Virus record (IMG/VR): IMGVR_UViG_3300020061_000026
Span: 1 to 23,431 of that record
Reading direction: 5' to 3' (one strand)
DNA from: a virus
Length of the DNA: 23,431 nt
The notes beneath the pieces are model-generated. The model had not been told where the DNA came from, did not search any database, and saw only the letters and a list, made by a program, of their open reading frames with translations. Position numbers and translations under genes: made by a program. Shown here in pieces: positions 14,347-21,512 of this stretch. How positions within the stretch are numbered: position 1 is the stretch's first letter; every line of letters begins with the position of its first letter.

Positions 14347-15462
14347 ATGGCTCTGCCAACTCCTTCCACTGGACCACCTGACATCAGCTTCTTCCGGCTC
14401 GATCCACGCCTGCAGGGTCTGGAGACCCACATCGTCTATGTCGGCATCCCCGACAAGGACGGCAATCGGTCTTGGTGGAACCTCTGGGGTCCCAACTCGG
14501 GCATCCAGGGGTGCCAGCTGGCCCCCAAGGTCGCTGGCCTCATGCACGTCCCGTTTGACCAGCTGGTCTCCGAAGGTGCCTACCAGATCGGTGCCACCCA
14601 TGAGCGGACCATCTGGAAGAAGCGTGAGATCGGCATCAAGGTCATGATCGGCGTCGGCGATCCCGACACGATCTTCCGCTACCGGATGGTCGAGCAGCGT
14701 TGGTGGGCAAGCTGGTCGGCCACCGAGGACGGCTACATCGGCGTCTACACCCGGACCCATGGCTGGCGCTTCATCCGTGTGCGCCTCGGCGCCACCCCGC
14801 CGAACATGTTCGACCTGGACCCCGCTGCCATGGACAACAACTACATGGAGTGGGACATGACGGCTGTCGCTGTCGATCCCTACTGGCGCAAGCGCATCGA
14901 ACACGCCACCTGGATCAACGACGGCGACGAAGACGGTGGAATCCCCAGCACCCCGTGGGACCAGTTGGAAGAGCTGATCGAGGACATCCTCGAAGGCCTG
15001 TTCCCCGGCATCTCAAACCTGCTGCCCGGTGTGCACATTGGCGAGGGCAACCTCGTCATCCCCAACCGTGGCACCGAGCCCATCTGGCCAAAGTTCCTGG
15101 TGTCCAGCCCCGGTCGGACCTGGATTCAGGACGGACCTGGTGGCCGCATGGTCGAGCTGCCTCTGCTTCATCCCGGTGACGGTGTGGTCCTGGTCGACAC
15201 CGACCCGCAGGCCCGCACCCTGACCGCCAGCTCAGACCCGGTCGATCCGCTGTTCTACCGGATCGCCCGCAACAGCCAGCTTCTCGACTTCATCCTGCAC
15301 GACATCACCAATGCAGGGCTGCCGGTGTGGCGTCGGTTCGAGGACCGCTTCTCTGTGCCGTGGCCAGCCAAGACGGTCAACCGCATCAAGGTCCAGCACT
15401 CGCAGGGCGGCGGTTCCGTGACCGCACTCATGCCGCAGAAGTATTCGATGGCCTTCTCTTAA
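14347..15462 (+). CDS. Distal tail / minor tail protein
   Basis: This 371-residue protein follows the tape measure, the place of the distal tail protein that opens the tail tip. It begins with a Pro-rich start and a predicted beta-strand HIVYVGIPDKDGNRSWWNLWG. A middle segment (WKKREIGIKVMIGVGDPDTIFRYRMVEQRWW, seen in parts at about 87-117) and VDPYWRKR near 178-185 resemble minor tail proteins of actinobacteriophages. A late section (about 236-330) with WPKFLVSSPGRTW and GDGVVLVDTDPQAR resembles a galectin-like Dit domain. The ATG follows the tape measure TAA directly, with CGGAGG about 10 nt upstream. Distal tail function is inferred from order. Confidence 0.75.
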   Translation: MALPTPSTGPPDISFFRLDPRLQGLETHIVYVGIPDKDGNRSWWNLWGPNSGIQGCQLAPKVAGLMHVPFDQLVSEGAYQIGATHERTIWKKREIGIKVMIGVGDPDTIFRYRMVEQRWWASWSATEDGYIGVYTRTHGWRFIRVRLGATPPNMFDLDPAAMDNNYMEWDMTAVAVDPYWRKRIEHATWINDGDEDGGIPSTPWDQLEELIEDILEGLFPGISNLLPGVHIGEGNLVIPNRGTEPIWPKFLVSSPGRTWIQDGPGGRMVELPLLHPGDGVVLVDTDPQARTLTASSDPVDPLFYRIARNSQLLDFILHDITNAGLPVWRRFEDRFSVPWPAKTVNRIKVQHSQGGGSVTALMPQKYSMAFS

Positions 15463-15533
15463 CCCCTGACCAACCGATCCAACCGCACCTCGCTCTGAGG
15501 CTGCGGGACTTCGTGCTGCCCGAGAGGAGCCGC

Positions 15534-17408
15534 GTGTCCACCATCGACTTCTCCGATTACTCAATCGATTTCAACAGGGCTCTGGCCTCGATCCCCGATC
15601 ACATCGTGGGCCGAAATGGTGTCCCCGACCTCACCGACCCGATGGCCTACTACCGCTATCTGGAGAAGCGCCGCTCGGTCACCATCGAGTCAGTCCGCCA
15701 GCGGCCACTCATCCGGCTGTGGGACAAGAACATGCGCCCCATCGGCCAGATCGCTCAAGAGCGTCAGGTCATGGTCGAGGAGGTCATGGCCGACTCCGGA
15801 GCCGGTCAGTGCGTCATCCGTCGCGACAACTGGCTCTCGAACTTCATCCTGCACGACCGTCGGATGGAGGAAGACCTCCACATCACGGTCGATCCGATTG
15901 CCACGGCTCCGGATTGGCGTACCAGGTGGGGCGGCAAGGTCATCTCGGTCAACGCCAAGCGTGACAAGGACGGCCTGCACACCGTCGAGATGGAGATGGT
16001 CTCCAACCGGGAGCACCTCAAGCACATCCTCGGCGGGGCAAACCCGATCTTCCCGCCTGAAGTGCAGCTGCCCAAGATGTGGATCCTGCCCTGGAACATC
16101 CGGACCAGCGCCTCGATCACGATGTTCATCAACCTTGCGCGGCAGTACTTCCCCTTCCTGAGCATCCCGACGAACGTCTTCAACCCTGGTGGGTGGATCG
16201 GCACCGGGCTCACCGGAGTTGACCCCCTGTCCTGGCCCATCCAGGTCCAGTTCGTCAACCCCATCACCGACCAGAGCCGATTCTCGATCCTGACCTCGCG
16301 CTGGACCGACTTGCACACTGTCACAGCGCCTCTGCTCGAAGACGCGGGTTGCATGATCCGCGCCTACACCTGGCTGACCACCGACACCACCAGCCCGCAC
16401 CCCGAGCTGGAGTTCGGCCTCAAGGACATCCCGTTCATCGGTGGGGTCCTGGACGGCATCGCCGACAGCATCGGCCTGCCCGACAGCCTCGACGATCTCG
16501 CACGGCCACACCGCAACTGCATCGTGATGGCCGTCGAAGACAAGTCGGGCACGACAGGACCGACAGGCACCTTCCTGGACGGAATCATCAAGCTCGCGAC
16601 CAGCACCGCCGACGACATGATCACCGAGGTCATCTCCAACGTCGTCGACCTGGACGCCGACGACGACGGCAAGACGGACCCCTTCTTCGCCAAGCTGTTT
16701 CTCACCGCACCCGAGCCTCCATGGGCGATATTCCGTGACGGCGAATATTCCGGAATCATTGAATCGTCCCGGACTTTGCACGCCGCAACGGCCAAGACCA
16801 TTATGGTCGGTTCAAAATCTCCTGGCTGGGTAAATCAACTTCAGACATTTGCTATCAAGTATGGTCTGTCGCAATTGAGTGAATTGATTTATGGTCCGTC
16901 TGGTCTGGCTATTTCCGGATTCATGGGACCCGGAACCCCGGGACTTGAGGAACTCTACCAGGGACAATTGGACGATACGCTGCTGGCCTGGCAGAGGTTC
17001 ACTGATCCAGTTCGCGCAATTCAAATGGGTGACTTTGGCTTTCTTGAGCACTTCGAAAGAGGTAGCGGGAGCGCTTACACAATTTCCGGTGTATTGGATA
17101 TTCGGACCGGTCATTGGAAGACACGGAGTTATTCGAGTTTCAAGACTTCGGTCCGGAATGGTGCGCCCTATTTGTACGGCACCGACTTCCAACTCGGCGA
17201 CCGCCTGGGCTTCCAGATGGCCAACATCATCCACGTCGATCAGCTGACCGCCGTGAAGTACTCCTGGGACCGCACCTCACCGATCCAGGTCGACCTCACC
17301 ATCGGCAACGGCAACGACGAAGAGGACCCGGTGGCCAAGGCCACTCGGACGCTCGCCGCGATCTGGAATACCTTCGGGATGTTCCTCGGAAGTTCCGATC
17401 TTTTTTAG
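15534..17408 (+). CDS. Minor tail protein, hub-like (Gp37-like family)
   Basis: This 624-residue protein comes second after the tape measure, the place of the baseplate hub or tail-associated protein. It resembles the minor tail group named after Rhodococcus phage ReqiPepy6 Gp37, with IRLWDKNMRPIGQI (about 61-74), IRRDNWLSNFILHDRRMEED, and a late stretch QLGDRLGFQMANIIHVDQLT (about 554-573). The frame is open further upstream, but GTG 15534 is preferred because GAGGAG (15524-15529) precedes it; GTG 15513 lacks such a site. Codons between about 16728 and 17174 (residues 399-547) are far richer in A/T at third positions than both flanks, which suggests recombination within the gene. The reading frame stays intact across it. 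Confidence 0.8.
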   Translation: MSTIDFSDYSIDFNRALASIPDHIVGRNGVPDLTDPMAYYRYLEKRRSVTIESVRQRPLIRLWDKNMRPIGQIAQERQVMVEEVMADSGAGQCVIRRDNWLSNFILHDRRMEEDLHITVDPIATAPDWRTRWGGKVISVNAKRDKDGLHTVEMEMVSNREHLKHILGGANPIFPPEVQLPKMWILPWNIRTSASITMFINLARQYFPFLSIPTNVFNPGGWIGTGLTGVDPLSWPIQVQFVNPITDQSRFSILTSRWTDLHTVTAPLLEDAGCMIRAYTWLTTDTTSPHPELEFGLKDIPFIGGVLDGIADSIGLPDSLDDLARPHRNCIVMAVEDKSGTTGPTGTFLDGIIKLATSTADDMITEVISNVVDLDADDDGKTDPFFAKLFLTAPEPPWAIFRDGEYSGIIESSRTLHAATAKTIMVGSKSPGWVNQLQTFAIKYGLSQLSELIYGPSGLAISGFMGPGTPGLEELYQGQLDDTLLAWQRFTDPVRAIQMGDFGFLEHFERGSGSAYTISGVLDIRTGHWKTRSYSSFKTSVRNGAPYLYGTDFQLGDRLGFQMANIIHVDQLTAVKYSWDRTSPIQVDLTIGNGNDEEDPVAKATRTLAAIWNTFGMFLGSSDLF

Positions 17409-17414
17409 GCTTGA

Positions 17415-17435
17415 CCTGGACCTATTCCGTCCAGG
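17415..17435 (+). terminator. Perfect 7-bp hairpin after the hub gene
   Basis: CCTGGAC (17415-17421) pairs with GTCCAGG (17429-17435) around a CTATTCC loop, 6 nt after the hub stop. There is no T run downstream; a six-T run lies upstream, across the end of the gene. Termination is possible but weakly supported. The remaining gap to 17489 contains the palindrome CCTTCCGGAAGG (17465-17476), which overlaps the next ribosome binding site. Confidence 0.4.
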
Positions 17436-17489
17436 AATTGCCCTAACCCTCTTGTCTATCAACACCTTCCGGAAGGAGGGCTATTCGTC

Positions 17490-17675
17490 GTGCGTATCCA
17501 ACTCGAAGGGCCTCTCGACTCCGAGGACCAGCTGCCTCAGCACCTGTCCTCGGGCAAGCACTCCGCCGACATCGGACGTACCTGGTGGATCGATCTCGTC
17601 TGGCACATCTGGATCGGAACCGGTTGGCAGAAGGCTCTCGCCACCTCCTCGGGTCCGAACTCGGTGGCGCAGTGA
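17490..17675 (+). CDS. Small tail protein, single W/G-type domain
   Basis: This 61-residue protein starts at GTG 17490 behind a strong GGAAGGAGGG (17471-17480). Nearly its whole length matches a segment of the 359-residue minor tail protein at 18229. Both have an acidic D-x-LPQ-x-L start, then DIG-x2-WWI, then V-x2-W-x-G. In phage tail fibres and minor tail proteins this kind of module usually occurs as one domain among several; here it stands alone. It may be a tail tip decoration or connector, but no function is established. The stop overlaps a possible GTG start of the next gene. Confidence 0.7.
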   Translation: MRIQLEGPLDSEDQLPQHLSSGKHSADIGRTWWIDLVWHIWIGTGWQKALATSSGPNSVAQ

Positions 17676-17677
17676 CG

Positions 17678-18229
17678 ATGCCGTTCCCCCTGAAGGGGAC
17701 GCCGGAGCCCGTCACCGCTGCGGTCCGCAACAAGCAGAAGAACTCCTACATGAGCCGCGTGCTGGGTCAGATGCTCGAAGACCTGCAGTACCCGCAGGCC
17801 AAGGACGGCTCGATCGTCGACACCAAGGGCTTCGCCCACTTGGTCGCTTGGCACCTCGTCCGCTGCGGCTGGCGCAAGCCCAACAACCTCGACAACTTCG
17901 CGCTCCGCGAGGAGTTCGACGACCCGATCATCAAGAAGCGCAAGGTCCTTGGTGGTGGCGTCTTCGAGGACGCCGTGGTCTGGGTCGGCTTCAACGAGAC
18001 CGACGATCCGCTCGAAGGCCTCGAAGACATGACCATGCGCGAGATCGAAGCCCTGCCAGACGAAGTCAAGTACGAAGCCAAGCGCCGCCTCGGCCTCGCC
18101 CCAGCAGTACCGCCTCGTCCGTCTCCAGACCAGCTGGAGATGCCCTGGCAGGCCAACCCGCTCATCACCATCGCCGATGCCCCCGAAGAGGACCTCGTCG
18201 ACCAAACCAACGAAGGAGGGGACTACTAG
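17678..18229 (+). CDS. Tail-tip region protein of unknown function
   Basis: This 183-residue protein is embedded in the minor tail gene run. Its core reads VDTKGFAHLVAWHLVRCGWR (about 48-67), then FDDPIIKKRKV and VFEDAVVWVGFNE (about 80-108), then an acidic helix MTMREIEALPDEVKYEAKRR, then a Pro-rich and acidic tail. I recall similar proteins beside minor tail genes in actinobacteriophages but cannot assign an activity. ATG 17678 is used; GTG 17672 in the same frame overlaps the previous stop and is a real alternative. The ribosome binding site is weak, suggesting coupling. The end carries the ribosome binding site AAGGAGGGG of the next gene. Confidence 0.7.
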   Translation: MPFPLKGTPEPVTAAVRNKQKNSYMSRVLGQMLEDLQYPQAKDGSIVDTKGFAHLVAWHLVRCGWRKPNNLDNFALREEFDDPIIKKRKVLGGGVFEDAVVWVGFNETDDPLEGLEDMTMREIEALPDEVKYEAKRRLGLAPAVPPRPSPDQLEMPWQANPLITIADAPEEDLVDQTNEGGDY

Positions 18230-19308
18230 TGCCCATCCCAGGCCAGGACGTATACCTCGGAAGCATTCTCAGCAACGTGCATTTGTGGGGCATTATCAGT
18301 GACCTCGATACGCCAAGCATGATGTCTGGCTCCTTCGAGATCCTGGGCAACGACGGTGCCATCACCCTCGATGCCCTTGTCGGTCCGAAGGGCAACGCCG
18401 GTCAGAACGCCCCCATCGTCGACATGCAGTGGGAGGACTTCGAGACCCCAGATGACCTGCCGCAGAACCTCACCGACGAGGCCGTCGACATCGGCAAGGC
18501 GTGGTGGATCGGCAACCAGGTCTACGTCTGGGACGGCGAGGTCTACAAGATCCGCGCCATGGGCACCCAGGGACCTCCTGGTCCGGTGCCCAACATCAGC
18601 CCCACGGTGGAGCTGCTCGACCCCGATGACGACGACCTGGACTCCAGCATCGAGGTCACCGGCACGGCGGCCAATCCTGGCTGGCTGCTGAAGCTCAAGG
18701 CTCCTCGGGGTCCTCAGGGCAACAACGCCACACTCCGGGACGCCACTGACTATGACGACTCCGAGGCTCCCGAGATCGGTGAGGCAATCGTCTGGAATGG
18801 CAGCGACTTCCAGGCCCAGCCCATCGGCAACATCGGGTCGAAGTTCTTCACGATGCCGCAGGCCAACTTCACCGACTTCACCGGCCTGACAACGCGCCAG
18901 CAGATCGGCCAGCTCGTCATCCCGCCCCAGGAGTTCGACTGGGTGCCCTACGTCAGCGGACACATCCGCGCCATCGGCGTCGAGGCTGACTCCGACCCGC
19001 TGGTCCTGTGTTGTGAGGTCCGCCTCGGGCATCCGACCACCGGCCAGCTGATCGCTCGCGGGTTCGGCAACAGCTCGACCTGGACCACGATCGTCCCTCA
19101 CGTCTCGATGCCTTCGGCACCCAACGACGCCATCACCCCGGACAACGGCGTGGGTGTGGTGGATGCCGGTGCCACCGGCGCTGCCTCCACGATCTACGTC
19201 AACCTCTTCAACGACGGCATCATCGGCGTCTACCTCTTCAACAAGGCCAATGCCCAGCTGAGCGTCCTCTGCATCCCGGTCAGTGGAGCAGATCTCGGCG
19301 GTTCGTAA
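18229..19308 (+). CDS. Minor tail protein with collagen-like triplets
   Basis: This 359-residue protein starts at GTG 18229, which overlaps the preceding TAG by one base and follows AAGGAGGGG at 8 nt. After an N-terminal attachment-like region it has three short collagen-like runs: GPKGNAGQN (about 52-60), GTQGPPGPV (112-120) and APRGPQGNN (162-170). Such runs often form trimeric stalks in phage fibres. Between the first two lies a W/G-type domain (about 67-111) matching the 61-residue protein encoded upstream. The C-terminal 150 residues are beta-rich, with a Cys pair in LVLCCEVRLGHP, and probably form the distal domain. A role in tail tip or host contact is inferred. Confidence 0.78.
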   Translation: MPIPGQDVYLGSILSNVHLWGIISDLDTPSMMSGSFEILGNDGAITLDALVGPKGNAGQNAPIVDMQWEDFETPDDLPQNLTDEAVDIGKAWWIGNQVYVWDGEVYKIRAMGTQGPPGPVPNISPTVELLDPDDDDLDSSIEVTGTAANPGWLLKLKAPRGPQGNNATLRDATDYDDSEAPEIGEAIVWNGSDFQAQPIGNIGSKFFTMPQANFTDFTGLTTRQQIGQLVIPPQEFDWVPYVSGHIRAIGVEADSDPLVLCCEVRLGHPTTGQLIARGFGNSSTWTTIVPHVSMPSAPNDAITPDNGVGVVDAGATGAASTIYVNLFNDGIIGVYLFNKANAQLSVLCIPVSGADLGGS

Positions 19309-19311
19309 CCG

Positions 19312-21453
19312 ATGCCTCGCGCAGTAGATAGGTACCAGCCGCAGTCGGAGGGCGACCCGAACGTCTCGGGCACCGAGTTCCACGTCGCGAACCTGATCAA
19401 GGATCTCGACGAACTCCTGCTTGGGGCTACGCAGCAGGCGCTGGAGAACATCAAGGTCGCGATCGTCGAGTTCATCAAGGAGATCGTCGGCATCGACTTC
19501 TCCAGCCCAGAGCTGTTCGTCATCAGCCTGATCGACGTCATCACCACCGGCGGTCCGGTAGGCGAGTTCGCCACGATGATCCTCAACATCCTCACCAACG
19601 CCCTGGGCATCGGGCCGGTGCAGGACATCCTGCCCAGGATCTTCGCCGCCTTCGATGGCATCGACATCACCAACCCCGGAGCCATCCTCACCGCTATCGC
19701 CAACGCCATCGTCGATGCGCTAGAGGGTCTTCCGGTCATCGGCGACATCATCCAGGCCATTGAGAACCTCATCCTCAGTGGCGGCAGCGTGGACTCGGGC
19801 ATCCCCTACACGATCCCCTTCACCATCGGCGGCAGTGACACCAACCCGCTGGCCACGTTCTTCGCCAACTTCCGGTCCTTCTTCGACTTCCTCGACTTCA
19901 GCGACATCGCCTTCGACATCGGCGCGGCCTGGGACTCCTTCCTGGACGGCACTCCGCTCGGCGATGCCCTGCAGAGCATCCAGGGCCTGATCCAGGGATT
20001 CCTCAACACGGCCTGGCAGGCGCTGGTCAACGACGACGAGGGTGCGATCGACCGGACGGCATACGAAGTGGCCGACGCGCTGAAGAACATCCCGGTCATC
20101 AACGTGCTCGGTTACGGCGCAGCAACTCTGGTCGACACCTTCACCGACATCCTCGACAACCTCTGGTCCGCACTTACGCGCACCACTGGCACTGGCAAGT
20201 CGATGGCCGACGTCGCCAACGCCGCCACCGACACGGCGAACATGGCCGACACCGGCGTCCAGATCGGTGAGTGGAACAACGCCGTCCTGGGCCTGCGCAA
20301 CAACAAGAGCCTGATGTCGGGCATCGACGAGACCGAAGAGTCGACCTTCCTGCTCACGGACCTGTACACCGGCGGTTCTGACCCGACGTACATCTCGGCC
20401 ACAGCAGCCTCTGTGCCCATTGCCTTCTGGCGCGCGACCGAGACGGCCAAGAAGGGCTTCGTCTCCTGGCTTGGCAAGGGCTTCGCGAGCATCACCGCGC
20501 TCTATGTGGACATCTACAAGTTCAACTTCACCACTTCGGAGATGGAGCTGGTCCACACTTCGCCGTCCCAGATCGCCTCGGTGACATCGTCGTGGTCCTA
20601 CCTGGTCTACAACATCGCCAGCGAGTCGGACCGCATCGACGTCGTCTCTGGCGACATCCTGGGCTTCGCGGTCCGCGTGGTCGGTGCTGGCACCCACCTC
20701 ATCGGCGGAAAGTCGGCGGGAGCCTGGCTGCCAGACCACCCGACGGTCGTCCCCTCGCGCCCTGCTGCGACCCGGACAGGCTCGGGCGACCTAGCTTTCG
20801 GTTCCATCACTTATTCGAGCAACGTGCCGTGGTTCGGCGTCGGCATCCTCTCCGGAGACGCCCCACCGAACTTCTTCGCGCCTCGCACGACTCAGTTCTC
20901 GGAACCTGGTGAGTCCACCTACTTGATCCCCGACTGGGCCAACTTCATCGACGGTGTCTACATCGGCGGTGGCGGAGGAGGCTGCGGCGGCAACGTCATC
21001 TTCGGTTGGGGCGGCGAGGGTGGATACGCGGGCGCGTGGGAGGGCGAGACGCTGGTTCGTGGTGTCGACTTCCCAGTCGACGCAACGGAGATCACCGTCA
21101 CCGTCGGCGCAGTCGGCGCAGCCGGTCCGGGAACTACACCCGGCGGAGCTGGCGGCGACACCATCCGTGCCGACATCGACGACGGAACTGCATCGGTCAC
21201 TGCTGCTGGTGGCGCGGCGGGCAATGAGCAGAACGTCGGTCATTACGGCGGCGATCCAGCAGGCAACTTCACCTTCAACGACGTGACGTACATCGGCGGC
21301 ACCGGCGGCGGGGCTGCGCCCTTCTCGAACGGTGCTGCCGGTACCGCACCAGGTGCGGGTGGCGGTGGCGGCGCAGGCGGCACGTGGGGCGTGGCGTGGC
21401 CGGGTGGCATTGGTGCCCGTGGCGGCGCGTGGATGACCGCGAGGAACACGTAA
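19312..21453 (+). CDS. Minor tail protein with glycine-rich C-terminus
   Basis: This 713-residue protein has three parts. Residues about 25-290 form a hydrophobic, Ile/Leu/Asp-rich helical region without clear transmembrane helices. Residues about 340-520 form a beta-rich region (YISATAASVPIAFWRATET, LGFAVRVVGAGTHLIGG) like domains in other actinobacteriophage minor tail proteins. Residues 549-713 are extremely Gly-rich, with runs such as YIGGGGGGCGGN and GAGGGGGAGGTWG, ending GARGGAWMTARNT. Gly-rich ends of this type are seen in phage adhesins built from polyglycine helices, so host receptor binding is plausible. The ATG at 19312 follows the previous stop by three bases without an evident Shine-Dalgarno; coupling is likely. 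Confidence 0.8.
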   Translation: MPRAVDRYQPQSEGDPNVSGTEFHVANLIKDLDELLLGATQQALENIKVAIVEFIKEIVGIDFSSPELFVISLIDVITTGGPVGEFATMILNILTNALGIGPVQDILPRIFAAFDGIDITNPGAILTAIANAIVDALEGLPVIGDIIQAIENLILSGGSVDSGIPYTIPFTIGGSDTNPLATFFANFRSFFDFLDFSDIAFDIGAAWDSFLDGTPLGDALQSIQGLIQGFLNTAWQALVNDDEGAIDRTAYEVADALKNIPVINVLGYGAATLVDTFTDILDNLWSALTRTTGTGKSMADVANAATDTANMADTGVQIGEWNNAVLGLRNNKSLMSGIDETEESTFLLTDLYTGGSDPTYISATAASVPIAFWRATETAKKGFVSWLGKGFASITALYVDIYKFNFTTSEMELVHTSPSQIASVTSSWSYLVYNIASESDRIDVVSGDILGFAVRVVGAGTHLIGGKSAGAWLPDHPTVVPSRPAATRTGSGDLAFGSITYSSNVPWFGVGILSGDAPPNFFAPRTTQFSEPGESTYLIPDWANFIDGVYIGGGGGGCGGNVIFGWGGEGGYAGAWEGETLVRGVDFPVDATEITVTVGAVGAAGPGTTPGGAGGDTIRADIDDGTASVTAAGGAAGNEQNVGHYGGDPAGNFTFNDVTYIGGTGGGAAPFSNGAAGTAPGAGGGGGAGGTWGVAWPGGIGARGGAWMTARNT

Positions 21454-21512
21454 TGCCCCTCAACTCAATCCCTTTGATCGTCCCCAAGACCCGTAAGGAG
21501 TCAATGACGTGA
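21453..21512 (+). CDS. Candidate 19-residue bridging ORF
   Basis: The frame [19 protein letters not shown] runs from ATG 21453, which overlaps the previous TAA by one base, to TGA 21510-21512, which overlaps the tail fibre GTG. GAGGAA lies about 6 nt before it. It fills an otherwise empty 55-nt gap exactly. It may be only a coupling device or chance; no family is recognised. Confidence 0.25.
   Translation: MPLNSIPLIVPKTRKESMT

Noticed and set aside
15327-15533. Upstream extension of the hub gene frame from ATG 15327
   Set aside because: It overlaps the end of the distal tail gene in another frame, reads as low-quality Arg/Pro/Gln-rich sequence, and lacks a ribosome binding site; GTG 15534 has one.
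17411-17437. TTGACC at 17411 as a -35 promoter element
   Set aside because: No acceptable -10 hexamer lies 15-19 bases downstream, and the stretch is better explained by the CCTGGAC/GTCCAGG hairpin.
17452-18228. Upstream extension of the collagen-repeat minor tail gene
   Set aside because: It would run through two well-supported genes in another frame, is Arg/Pro-rich, and GTG 18229 has a strong ribosome binding site.
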